A stretch of 64,000 bases of DNA from NCBI GenBank assembly GCA_025618425.1, contig CM046836.1:17762743-17826742 (forward strand). Direction: 5' to 3'. This stretch comes from Heliocidaris tuberculata. Its lineage: Eukaryota > Echinodermata > Echinoidea > Camarodonta > Echinometridae. Below the pieces are notes generated by a model. That model searched no databases. It was not told the DNA's origin and saw only the letters and a list, made by a program, of their open reading frames with translations. The position numbers were made by a program, and so were the translations under genes. Positions 11,453-25,900 of this stretch are shown here, in pieces; position 1 is the first letter of the stretch, and each line of letters opens with the position of its first letter.

Positions 11453-14400
11453 GTGAGCTGAACTGTCAAGGAAAAGGCGGTGATTACTTTGAATAGCCAT
11501 TTTGAAATAAATAAGAAAATATTCCCCTCTTTACTATAGAGCTTCAGGAGAAGACTGTCAAAAAATGGATAGCAAGTAGCCAGGATTTCTATGTGTAGAC
11601 CATCACAATCTTCATAAATTTCTTAGTCTTATAATTGCTTAATTGATACTAACTTTACAATTACTGTAAACGTGGAATATTTCGCGGTGTGGAAATTTTC
11701 GCCCATTTCGCCCGGCATGAAATTTGCATGAAAAAAAAACATGTGAATGTTTTTGTTTATGTATTCTTTGGCCCATGAGCCTAGTGCGTCAGTGAAATGA
11801 AAAACACGTGAAATTCACCTTACTCAGCCCCGCGCGAAAAAATTAATCGCGTGAAAATTTCCTCTTTTACAGTATCCTGAGACAACTTTCCCAAAGGGAG
11901 AATAGTCTGGAGTGGTAGTCAAGGGGTAGTTATTACAGATTAATTTTTCAATGATTAAAAAAGGTCTTTCAATGGTTATTTCCCAGCGCCTTTTCATTTC
12001 CCCATACACTTCAAACATATGGCATGTCTTCAACAAAAAGCTCTTTTTTTTCCCAGACTGAGAAGTCCTTATAGCTGTCAGATACCCACTTTCAACGCAG
12101 ATTTACTAGGCACTCACCCACGAATTGCAGACTGATAAAGATGGATCTTTTTCATATTAACTTTTCAATGCAGACGGAGTCGGCACTCAAACCACATAAC
12201 AAACATGTAGGCTGTAAATATCAATGTTTTACTAGAGGCATACATTATTTAATTTTTGGGCATCCCCATAAAAATAAACAATCCAATAATCAGCTGATTG
12301 ATTAGAAAAGGATATATGAGCGTCCAAGGAGGTTGACCACCATTGATGTAGAGCACGTAGGAGAGCCCATCCTTAGCTTGGCCATGGATGGAGTAGTAGT
12401 ATGGAAGGAACTCATGACGTTGGAACTTGTGCTTCTCGTAGAATCTGATGGCCCCTGTGTTGGTGGCCAGAACATGGAGGTAGACGGCTTTGGCAATCGG
12501 CCTGGGACCTGTGGTCAACGATGTCAGGAAATTATCCAGGAGAGCAGAAGCTGCAGAGGAAAATCAAATATGAATAACTATGATTAAAAATATACAAAAA
12601 GGTAGTTTGGTATTTGTGAATGTGGTCAGGTTATTCTCCTTGAATCTTTGCTAATAAACAGGGTTGGCTCTGGTGATGGGCATAGTCTTGGTTTAAGAAG
12701 CTCTAACAAGTCATTTGTTTAATAACTGTACATGTATTCAATAGAAAAGGTAATATCGAGTCTCATATTCTAAATGCTGCCTATTTGTTGTTAAGAATCC
12801 CAGAAGAGACCAGCTGAAAGTTTGTCTGTACTACAATACAAAAAAATTCTTCACTTGATCTTCTTGGTTTAGAATACGGTATTGAAAAGACTTAATATTA
12901 GTTTGTCATCTTCATATAAAGATGTATTCTCTGCTATCACTCCTCTGCCATTAAGTTCATGATTTTAACCAAGTATTCACAGCAGGGGCGGTGCCAGGGT
13001 ATTTTGATAGGAGGGGCAAGACGACCTAAAGATAACGTCGTATTTTTTCTCCATTAAATAACAGGGGTAATATAGAGTTATATGTTTAAGACCTCTCTTT
13101 TTAATACTCCTCTTTCTTCTTTCTTCCCTTTTCTTCCTCCTTTTCTTCTTTTTTTTTTCTTTTTTCACTACTTGAAAAATCATGGGGGGGGGGGCGGTCG
13201 CCCCCTCTGCCCCCCCCCCCCTGTAGCGCCGCCCCTGATTCACAGGCAATTCCTGATGAATAGAAAATTGAGGATTGGAGTTTGGAGGGAGGACAAATGA
13301 CAAGTTGCTTGATATCACAAGGCTGAGGTGATCAATACTTTACTTCATAAAAGGTGTGCCACCATAAAAGTAGTAAAGTTCTGTTGATCTAGATATTTAA
13401 AAAAAAATCAAAATAGGTATCTTTTTTTTCTCTCTCATAATAAATTATAACCATGGACCTGGTTAATACAAAGTAAATGTACCCAGGGCTTGTGTATTAG
13501 TCACATCTTCCTGTGTACAGTATACATGTATGTGAACTTTACTATCTAAAAAATGGGTCACTCAAAGGTTAACAATCTGATAAGAATTAATGGCTTATCA
13601 AAAGAGAAAACAAATTGTCATATTCATATTGATGACTATAAATGAAGTGTTAAATGTCAGATTGCCATGTATCATTAATCAAATGAATCGATACGAGAAC
13701 GATATGCACTAATTTATCTTTACCAGGAAACCCATTTGCAATAGGGAGAAACAGTAAAGATATAATTACTTTAGATTTCAGAGGCAATTTCTTAATAAAT
13801 ATCTTCAATTTTGTCAGAGAGCTTTTCCAACTTAATTAAAACTATTTCCCCATCATACCAGAAAACCCAAACCTTGGTCAATATTCAAGGCTCTTTAGTT
13901 TGTATAGTATACATGTATACAATGTGGTTGACTGAGAAGCAACCCATGGCCTTTTGATATTTCATCTGTGAGCTTCTGCTATATTTACATTCTATAACCA
14001 GCAATTTAAAATACTGACAGCATTGTAATGGCTGATAGCATAGTAATGGCAGTCTGCCACGGAGTCAATAACTCTGACCCAAATCTTATTTGGTAATCAA
14101 ATTATATGCATACATGTACTGGTTGTCATCAAGTCATCGTGTATTCCCACCCTGACTCTCATTTGGTGATCATGTAGCAGTGCTGAAGAAAAACTGGTTC
14201 ATCCCATTATCTTTCAATCATGATAATCGATCAATGTGTTCAAATTCAAGCCCAGTAAGTAGAGTAAACTTTTGAGGAAGAGTGTGATTCAAAGGAAATA
14301 CTTCCAAGAAGGCCTTCATTTAGGAAGGGCATTGGGCACTGCAAGAGAAGTGACACGTCCCCTCCCTCTTTCCTTGAAATTTCTGTCAACAATTTTTGGT

Positions 14401-17400
14401 ATTGTTTTGTTTTGTTTTGTTTTTGTTCTTTGTTTTTATTTGTTGTTTTTTTTTGGGGGGGGTGGGGTATCCAACAATTGCTGTTGGAAAACAAAAACCA
14501 AAAAAAAAAAAAAATTTTTTTTTGTTATTGTTTCTTGCATGTTGGAACATTCCCCCCCCCCTAAATTCGTCTACAAATCTGATCTGACACTGCCCTCCTA
14601 TAATTATTCAAAATATTCTAGCAGTGATCTAAAAGGCAAAACCCATGAAAACCTGCACGTATTATCACGCTAAACCTCTGAATGTTGTCGATTATTAAAC
14701 ATACTTGAACTGGTTTATGTATTACTTCAAATATATAGAATCTAGGCACACACTCGAACCCAAGGACAACTCGCTCAAAGGGTAAAGGATGAAATGTCAA
14801 CGCAGAAATTGGTTTCATTAATGAACCACTATGTACTGTGGTACAAAAGACCTGGATTGGGGAAGGCATACAATGAGAATCATTCATCTAAAAAAAAAAA
14901 CCGGTGCTCTTATGACTGTTACCACGGCTACGGGAAAGCATCATGACATCATATTTCAGTGGAGGCATTGCTAACCAAGCAATCATTCAATACCTCATGT
15001 TTTTTTTCTAAAATGCCAGGGCAAGCACAAAAACATGATTGCCAGTACACACATTCTTAAGCTACTGCCTCGTTCACACTGCAGTAAACTGCCGTTTGAA
15101 AAAAAGATGCGGCTGCTGCAAAATGAAATGAGTTAACTTAGCATGGTGATCTTGTTCAAGAGCTTCACATCTCTCTATCAAATAACAGACATATGAGTGT
15201 GTTTAAAGGTCCTTTGTTGCCCTGAACAGCTTTTTTTTTCACCCTCACTTACAATTTATTCACACGTATACATGTATGTACATTACCTCAAAATGGTTTG
15301 TTACGCAGCAGCAGTTTCCTTTTAAGGCAGATTAATTCATCCAGTCTGAACAAGACTTGAAGAGAAGGTTCAGTTCCAGGAAAGGTGAAAAGTAATTTGT
15401 GAGCTACATGTATCTCAAACCTGTTATGTCAGTGTGGAAGAACTTCATACTAGAAATGTCCCCTGAAAAGGATTACTCTTTAAATGCCCTCATATTTGAA
15501 ATGACGAGAAATAGCTGAAATGTTCAGGCCGAACATTCATGCTGCATGTGTATGAGTCCCATATACCCATTTCTGTGTGCAGTGCATGTGCTTTTCATCA
15601 AGACTGTTAATTTCTTATCATATTGATCATTCCAAAACCTCACAGTATACACCAAATCTTGGTAGACATGATCAACCTTTCCATATGCTCTGAGACAATT
15701 TCTTTCACAATGTAATCACATGACCAGAATTCAACTTTATCTTTAAGGGAGGCCTTAAAGATCCCTTTCAAATCTTGCATACATGAACTTATATCACAAG
15801 GTGTCCAATTTTCATTTTACTACATTATAAAGTTATGGCTGTATGAGAGATACACTGCATGGGCATTCATTTCTTTTCCTCTTTCGTTTTCTGTCTAATA
15901 CACATGTATCTCATTCTATGGTTTCTATTTCAACCTTTATCTTTGGTATTTTATTTGTGTTTCCATCACTGCATTACTCCTCCCCCACTTCAATCAAAAG
16001 CGTTATTTAGTCAAATCCTTATTCAACCAAAAGTGTCATTTTCTGCAGGACTCACTTTACTTTTCAATCACTTATCTTTATTCTATGATCACACTATTCA
16101 AGTTTCAAAAGAACTAAAATCTTATTGTTTTCTATTTCTCATCCCTCCACATCTCTTCCCCCACCCCCCCCCCCTTATCCCTCTCTCTCTCTCTCTTTCT
16201 CTTTCTGTTATTTTCTATGCCTCCACCTATTTTCCTCTTCATTCATTTCCAGTTTTCAACAAGACTTAATGTAAAATCAGTCAGGTAGCTTAGCGAAATA
16301 CAATGGCGCATAAAGAGGCGGGAAAGACGCAGAGGAAAATTGCTAGTTTTATCTGTGCTTCTAGAATTAGAATCAGACATACAAGTACCTGAATACAAAT
16401 TTTCATATTATTTTGCTTAAAAGTGTTCAAAGAGTTCAGTACTAATCCTACATCCTGATATTTTGGTTCTGCCTCTATAATCTAAAATTTTGATTTTGAA
16501 TAATTTTGTCATATATACGTGTCTTTCCCACGTTTTTATGTGCCACAACATTTCGCTAAGCTACCTTAGTATAAATTTTGACATTGAATCTAGGTTATTT
16601 TCATTTTAAAACCAGAAACTCACCTATTCCTCTTCGTCTGTACCCTTCTACCACTCCGAGACTCAGAATGTAAGCCACTTGAGTTGACCCCGGAAACGTT
16701 GCTGACAAGATATTGGAATCCTGCAAAATATGCAAAATTAAATTTCTGTTACAAATTATGTAAATTTTTAAACAAAATTGTATTGTTATTTCTTTTTACA
16801 AACATTCCCCTTGATAACCGCACTCAAATCATATTCTTCATGAAAAGAATACACATGTTGTGTAACAATTTTTTAATTCAAGATGACCTACCTCAATAAA
16901 ATCATACATTTCCCACTGTAGTACATAGTAAAAACTAATCTAAAATTCTAAATACGTTTTCATTTCACAGTATGTTAATGCTAGTAAACTATACATACAT
17001 GTATGTACATGTAGCCTATAGATTTTGAAGAAGGAGAAGAAAAAGAATAAAGTTTGAGAAGCAATCAAGTATGTGTGTAATAAACTGTATTTGAGCAGCA
17101 GATAATGTCAAAATGCAATTATTTCAAATTTTAATAAAAGGGAAGGTGAAGACCCTTTACCATTTCCACATTCAATGGAAATCAAAAATTACAATCAGTA
17201 CAGTGTTACATTGCAACTTTGCAAGTGCACATAAAGTGTACAGTTTCGCAGTTCCCTCCTGTAATCCATTCTTTTATTGGCTTGCCACTACATATACACA
17301 CATTCAAATCTGTCAGCTGACCAATTTAAGCAATTACTCAAAATGAATGCAACAATGCATTGAAGTAAGCAATTAATTATAGCCAGCATAACATCTTCAT

Positions 17401-19857
17401 ACATGTACAATCACATAACTGTTCACAGTAAATGTGAGGCATTCGACAGCAGTTAAACCATGTAGTCTAAAATCAAAGACCACTTTGAAAGTGTGTACGT
17501 GTATCTACAGGACTAACATACATGTACACAATTTAACATACATGTAGTAGCTGACTTGAAGGGCTTTTCCAGAATGGAAAGAAAGTTTTTTTTTTTTATT
17601 AAGTTGACCAAGAACGGTGTAATATTATCCCAACGCTATGTGCCATGGCTAAATTCATAACCACTGCCCCTAAACTGACTTCCAGTTCCACTGCATCTGG
17701 ACAAAATAGGCCCACATAACTATATACATACATGTATGCATGAACACCACGATACCCGATTTATTTTAAATGCCATTCCAAAGACCCTTGGAAACGCATT
17801 TACATGTAATACATGCTCTGATGGGCTCTGATCCGTTCCCTAGACCCTCTTTTAACACTTTGCAGACTAGTGCCATAGCTCTGCTGTAGACCCTATATTT
17901 TGACCTACCCGGCAGTTCCTTAGACCCCCATTTTGGGGTTTACTAAGGCACATCCCCCATCAAAAAAACCCAAAAAAATCTGAGTGCCCTCCGAGCATGA
18001 ACCCATGCATTATCCTTGTGTGTTATCAAGGGGTAAAAATAAACAAAGAATGTGTAGCCAAAATTTATGAAAAAACATTAACATGTTAGGTACTGAATCC
18101 TGTCATTCCCAGAGGCTTAAAACAGAAACCATCTGTTTCTGTAGGCAATGGGTTAAATATTGATGATATGATCCTTTGCATGAAATCAGTAGATTTGAAT
18201 CAAAGACTAGCATAGCTGGAATACACGTCTTGTGCTAAGTGATCCGCAGCAGTAAAGAGACAAGGGAGTGTTTAGTTAAGCTTGGAGCCAGCAGCTCGGC
18301 ACAGGCGTTTTAATTACAAAGTGCTCGTCTCCAATAAAACAGTTTTCCAAAAGATATGAAATTCCTGCAGCATTCACACTGGCAAATCTTCTTGGAAATT
18401 GGCATTTTAATATTCCTTGTGCAATCCCAGCTGAGGATTTTTTGCTCCCGAGTCAGTAACAAATCACTGAATCCATCAACTTACACTGATACCCCAGGGC
18501 AACTACATGAACATGTATAATCAATTTTCTTGGTAGAATATTTAGAGGGAAAGTCCATCCCACTATTAATAAATGTAACAACAATAAAGAATTAAAAAAA
18601 AAAAAAAAAAACCCCCAAAACCCACAGAAATATGTAAGTTAACAAAGAATAATTTACAAGGTTTTGAATATATCCCTACATAAATTGTTGACTTAAAAGA
18701 TAAAGTTGAGTTCTGGTCATGAAATATTACATTGTGAAATAAACTGCTTCAAAGCAATTGGGAAAGGTTGATCATGTCTACATTTGTTTTATATTGTGAG
18801 GTTTTGAAATCATCAAAATGATAAGAATCTGACCCAATCTAGCTGAAAAGTGCATGCACGTTGCACACAAAAATGGGTATATGAGACTGCACACACAAGT
18901 AGCATGAATGTTCGGCCCGAACACTGCAGTTATTTCTCATCATATTTCGACTATGAGGGCATTTGAAGAGCTGTCCTTTTCAGGGGACATTTTTACTTAG
19001 ATATTCTTCCAAACTGACATAAAAAGAATGAGAAAAGCTCACAAAATTGTTTTCACCTCTGCCAGAACTCAACCTTCTCTTTAAATATTTCCTTTGCAAG
19101 CTCCTCTGAATATGCTTTGTCTGGAAAATTTTCAAAAATATCCAATTTCTTCAGTTTGATAAAGATTTGTATTTCACTGCTAAGGACATATTTCCTATGA
19201 TGTGTTTTGGGAACAGATTAGAGAAAACTTTGTCTTTGGAGAAAAACTGATATTTAATAAAATATTTCAAACAAAACAATATAGAAAGTAGCTTGTACAG
19301 GAAATCATACATGCACATGTATATTAATTTGTGTAGAAAACATCACTATTCTTTCTTGATAAATCTTCCTCACTCTTTCACTATCAATAATCTTAGCTTT
19401 ATTTTTGTGCTTTAGTTGAAATCAATTTCCTCCCTATCACTTTGATACGTGTGTATATATATATATATATTTCATTAGATAACTACTTAGGGCGAAAATA
19501 CGTGGTAAAAAATGCAGCGAAAGGGGGAAATCGACTATAAGGAGAAATATGCATTTCTCCTTTACGTTTTGAACTAGACTTTCTGTCCTATGCCTGCCAT
19601 ATCACCAGCTGTAACTTTGCTGTCACAATGCTATAATGAGCGTCCACCTATATGAGGACCCTTCCATTTTTTTTACTGTAGGGTAGCCTTATGCATGCAT
19701 CTCAAATTTCAGGTTTCATATTGTGGCATGGGTAAAATATGTGCTGGTGGGGGAAATGTCCTTTATCATATCCTTTATTATGTATAAACAGGTTTATATA
19801 AATTTTCTCCTTTGCTATGCTTTTTTTACCATTTCCCCTTTTAGGGCGAATTAGTGG

Positions 19858-19918
<61 letters not shown>

Positions 19919-22900
19919 TTATATATATATATATATATATATACCTAGATTCAACTAAAAGGCGATTTTTTTTTTTATTTTTTTTTTTTTATTGTATATA
20001 CGTATATCAGTATGAAATGACGTTACAGAGAATTAATGGATTCAAAATGTTAGTATACGTTTAGAATCAATTTGATTCAATTTGCATTTATGGCAAAAAG
20101 AATCGTATAATAACTACCTTTTGTGTGCGATCAGGTATTTTTAGTAAATCCCCAAACTATTGATATAATCAAGAAAAACAGACATCGCCCCAAGTCCAAC
20201 CTCAGGACGTTAGATCCCCAAGAGTTATACATATATAGATTTTCCACGTTATATTATACGAAAATGAGTTCTCCCTACCGAACAAAACTTTGTAGTAATA
20301 TAAGTGATTTGGCGCCCTCTACGTTTATATCCATAGAATGCCTCCTACCTCTATGGAAATGGGAAAAAACAGTGCCGAAAACGTTAAGGCAAATCGAAAA
20401 ATTCGACTTAGCGTCGGCTTCCCCCTTCCGATGAATATTTCACAAAAAAAAAACGCCCTAAGTAGGAATTATGTAAATGCAAATTTGTAATAATGCTCAC
20501 CAAACTAAGAAATACCATTTCTAACAAAGTAGAAATAGTCCAACAAGAAACCTCAGGCTCAAATATTATGGTTAGAACTCTGGACCAGGAAAATGTAAAT
20601 ATTAATCACAAAAAGTGGCTGAAACACCTCTTACAGTTAAATAGAGCCAATACATACATGTATCATGTATGTATACATGAGAACATAAGGCAGTTGAGCA
20701 GGTAGCCAATGTAGTCATGGCAATCCAAAGAATGAAATGTTTATTTTGCTATTACTAAGCAATCATTAATTTCCTTTTTTAATAATTTAAGAACATTTTG
20801 GCATATTTGACAAATCATTTGGCACTGTTCACTTTTCAAGTGTATATTAAAGGCACTGATTAACTTTGCCCAGGATTGAAAAAAAAAATCACTGTTCCAG
20901 CTAATGCTGTAATCATAATTGCAAACCTTTAGCTCAGACAGGAATCGTCTGAGTTTTATAAGCTGATCGGTCCTTTATATATCAAGATATTTACGACTGA
21001 ACATTGATGTCGGGATAGAGTACCACCGAACCCTAAAGAACTCTTACGGTTGGCTTACCTCGCTCTATCACAGAATACCGTACGGGCTGGAAACCCGCTC
21101 TGAAATCGCCAAGCGCTGGTACTTGGTTTTTGTGACTGCAGCGCAGCGAAGAAGCCGAGCGACTTGCGCTAGCGATTGATCGCGATTTTCTCTTTTTTTA
21201 GGATAGTAAACGGGTTCCATTTTCTCTCATACTTTCACATATCCTTAATTATATATGTAGTTAGAGGACTGCACACAATTCACTGGCATTTGAGCTGATT
21301 TTACAATTTTTCACAAAGTTAATCAATCACTTTAATGTTTGCTGACAATGCTGAGTATGTGCAAATTTATTGAATGCAAAAGTAGCAAGTCCTGAGAGCC
21401 ACCAGGCCGTTAATAACATCTTTAATGCTAATGTATATATGGATGGCTCTCAGCAGTTGACATTAACATTCAGCTATTTTACTTCTGTTATTTCTGTAAC
21501 GTCTCTGCAAACACTGGTGGTAAAGTTATTCTTCATTATATTTACCAGATGACGTGCACATCACAATCCCCGGGGCTCATGAATATTCCTGTAATAAATC
21601 CACTTTCCTTCAGGTTTATCAATGCAAAACAAATTGTTCCCGATGCACACAAGTATCCACAGCAATCCATCATCAGATACGAGTCAGGAAATTTTCCCAT
21701 CAAGTACGAACAAAAATATGACAATGATACAAACGCACACTGAAGGTTAAAATTTGTATGCAGATATTTTGTATGTAGATATTTACACAATTTCTTGCAT
21801 TCCAATTGTTGATCTTTTTCATATTACCTCTTGCAGGACAGAAGGGCTCTCATGCACATAGTAAACAGCACTCAATGTACAGTGGCTGGGAGCGATTTTG
21901 CCTCCCAAGCTACTGAAATGGCCAAGAGAGCACTCACACTAGCAGCTTTCTTTTCATTCTTTATGATTCATATTTTCCTTTTTAGGGACTTTGGTTTTAA
22001 AATTTGGAGAGAAAAATGCAACTCTTTTTAGGCAAAAGAAAACAAGGATTAAGGACATGTACCTGAGATGAAATTATGTTCAGACACTGTCACTATCCAA
22101 ATACACTGTACAATGAAATGATTCTCTTACATTGATCTCATTATTCTGTGCTTGTATACATCATATCACATTTTGATGATGTCTCTGAGCTTCAAAAGGA
22201 CTTTGGATATTAATTATTGCATCGGCTTTAGCTCTGGCAACTGTGGCACTCAGTGAATTCCAAGGAATAAATCCTACCAGGTACCCACTTCCTAGTCCTG
22301 GGTCGAGTGGGGCAAATGGAGGTTAATGTCTTGCCAATGGACGTTAGTGCTGCTCGAACCTGGTACCTTGTAGTTCATAGTCTGGGGACTTATCCCACTA
22401 GATCACAAACACCTTGACGAACCAGACTCCAAAGTCACCAGAAAGAGATGTGATGATGATGAGGATAATTGATAGGGAAGAGGAGGAGGATGTATGCAAG
22501 ACACTTCTACCAAAATGGTTCTTTCCCCATGCTTCAGACTCTATCTGTATGGCCCCTCCCTTCCCATGTTTCATTGTGAATGTTGTACGGCAAGTTTGTA
22601 GTACATACATGTACCAAAATATGGCATACCGAAACAAACATTTGGGCATTGTTTCAAACAAGAACTTATCATCACAGTACTATACTAACATTGTATGGTA
22701 TGAAAATTGTACACACCTGCATAGTGCATACTGTATGTTTGGCTTCTATCCCAAATGAGTTCCTGTATTAGCCTGCACAATGCATACATGTATCTTCAGA
22801 GCATGTTCCATTAAAATATTACATCGTATAAAGTCATTTTATGTTCCGTTGTACATCATTTCTATATTTTCCTTCCATACATGTATAAAATAGGCTGTTA

Positions 22901-25900
22901 GTCTCTTTTCCTGTTTGTGACTCCATCTCTCTCTTTCTTTCTCTCTCTCTGTATCTCTGCTCTTTTCTCCCCCTCTATCATCCACCCCCTAATGATGTTC
23001 TGGATCAAGGCCAACTTTGCTTACGATGGGTCAAATGTCAAGTAGATGGCCCATCATCAAGAAGTGCGTAATGGGTTCCCTGTAAATACCAGCTCCACTT
23101 CTGCACTAATTGACATTGAGTTTCATCTTCTAGGTTAAAATGAGTAAAGCATTTATATTATGAACAGGTACTACGTTCTTATACGCAGTGTGGAAGAAGA
23201 TAAGCCACATGTATGGAGTCAGGAGAAAATTGAGGCTTACTTCCATGGCCATATCTTGAATTAACTTAGAATGCAAGAGGGAGATTATTCAAGATGACAT
23301 TGACATTTAGTATTTCCCTTTAAAGGGAATGATTAACTCTGGGCAAGGTAAAAAATAATTTGCGAGCTTTCTCATTCTTTTATGTTGGTTTGGAAGGTTA
23401 TAGTAGAAATGTCCCCTGAAAAGGATTGCTCTTCAAATGCCCTCACATTCAAAATATGACAAGAAACAGCTGATATGTTAGGGCCGAACATTTGTGTGTA
23501 GTCCCATATACACATTTCTGTGTGTAGTTCATGTGACTCTCAGCAGGATTGAGTCCTCAAGTTCTTATCATTTTAATAGAGATTCCAAGATCTTACAGCA
23601 TACACCAATTCTTATATGCTATATAATCAACCTTTCCCAATTGCTTCGGGACAGTTTCTTTCACAATTCAATCTCATGACCAGAATATCTTTAAGTTGAA
23701 TATCTTTATAACCTGTCTTTCTTCTCAATATCATAATCATTTTTCCTTCCTTTCCATCTCCCTTTGCTTTTTCATCTCCTTCTTTTCCTTGTTCATTTCT
23801 TATTTTCTCAAGTTTCATCTCCTTATCTAATTAATCCTCAATTTCTTGCTCTTCCTGCTTCTTTTGTCCCTTCTTTTATGTCCATTATTCATTCTGTTCT
23901 TCGTTCTTTTCTCCATCCCTTTCTTTCCTCCCTTCTCTTCCTCTTCTTTCCTCTTCATCTCCTTTTCATCTTCTTCTACAGGTACACCAATTTCCTTCTT
24001 AAAAAAACAAACAAGGATCGTCTTTCCTATGAATGGCCTTTGCTTTTGGTATTCTATTTGAAACTCTCCTCATAGCTTACATAAAAAATGATTATTACTA
24101 GTTTAAATAAAAATTATTTTGCGCTTCAATTTTTTTCATTTGGCAGTTTATTACTTGACATTTAAGTATTTCCACAGTTCCACCTTCATATTGAACTTAA
24201 TGAGCAAATGGTGCTGTCACACATTCATCTACAGTGCAGATACACTGAATTAGCAAACCATTAGATGTACCGTTCACTTCAAGCTGTCATGAACAATATT
24301 AAAGGGAAATCCAACCTTAATAGCAAGTTGCTTTGAAAGAAAGAGGAAAAATCAGAGAAGCAGATTGGTGAAAGTTTGAACGAAATCAGACAAGCAATAA
24401 GAAAGTTAGGAATTTCTGAAAGTTGTAATCACTATACATATGGGAATTTCAAATTGGCCGAATAGGTAATATGTCACTGTGATGTAGCTGTGGACAACTC
24501 CCCCATTCACTCCGACACACAAAATGACTAAAATGTCACTTTTTTCAAAATGTATTACTCAGTAGGATCTCTTTCTTTCATGAGGACCTATAACAATATG
24601 TTGCCCCGACGGTAAAAACGCCTCAAAGAAAACTGCAAATTAATGATATTTTTGTGTACGACAAATGGGAGAGTTGTCCACAAACATGTCACAATTGAAT
24701 CACCAAAGTGCCAATTTGAGATTCGCATAGATGTAGTGATCTCATTTTTCAAACATCCATAACTTTCTTATTCCTTGTCCGATTTCTTTTAAACTTTCAC
24801 CATCCAGTTTTTCTTATTTTTCTTCTTTCACACAAATCATCTTATTATTAAGGTTGGATTGCCCTTTAAAAGTGCAAAGAACACTCACACTCTGTCACTC
24901 TTGTGAGCAAGTGTGCAACCATGGATATATTTGTTGTACATGTACGTACATGTATCCATGGTGCAACGACTTCCATAGTTTCAAAACTGTACATACATGT
25001 ATACGTTGCATCTCTAAACCCCACTAAATTTAATCCCTAGAACTTTACTTATCCCGCCTGTATCCTTATTTCTTTCATTTATTTTTCACATGAAATAATC
25101 TGTGGGATCTCCACATGTACATGTACATGAGGTAAAAAAAGGTCATTAGTTACTATAATGCAATTTGAACTAGTGATCGAGCCTCTGCTCTGCAGTGCAT
25201 GAACAATTAAAATGTGATGAAAACATTTGACATTGACACAGTAGCTTTTGTACAAGGGGGGGGGGGGAATGGCAAATACCAAACAAAACAGGCTAACCCT
25301 CACCTCCTAATCATCTAAAAGATCCTCATAAAAAAACTAAGAATTAAGTTTACTTTAGTTGGCTTATCATTCATTTCAGGGTACATGTAATAGTAGGAAC
25401 ATGCTGTGATGTCTACATGATGAAATGTAGGATATGTTATTGTGTAACTATCACCTGCAGAGTGTTAAAAACATCAAATATTGACATTTGCTTTCACGGG
25501 ATACATGTTAATTCAATTTTGCACAAATTCTATTGACACAAACTTTCAACCCTACATAACGAGTCACAATCGATACACATGAAGTCTAGTTTTGCCTTCT
25601 AATCTCGAATCTCTAGTACAAGAATGCAAATTTAGCCAATGAATTGAGTTTGGGTGTACATGTACATGTACATGTACATAACATCTACATTGTACATACA
25701 ACATGTAGGTCTCCATTTTAGAGGTCCACAGTCATAAATTGGCAACTTCACTGCCATATTTGTGGTTAACTTTATAGCACTATGATTGATCTAGATTGTG
25801 TTAGAAAAGTGCAATCACATATAAACTGCAATTGCTATTCCGTGTTTTTACCATCTGAACCTACATACTGTACATTGTTTTTTAAATGTAATAAACATGT

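Noticed and set aside
11312..11500. Minus ORF overlapping NAA60 exon 5 in another frame
   Set aside because: Different frame from the conserved DYM..HFG sequence; no homology.
12249..12315. Read-through end of NAA60 at 12249
   Set aside because: The 18-residue continuation after WTL is not family-like, while the U12 splice to exon 5 restores conserved sequence.
12333..12587. 84-codon plus-strand ORF
   Set aside because: Antisense of NAA60 exon 4.
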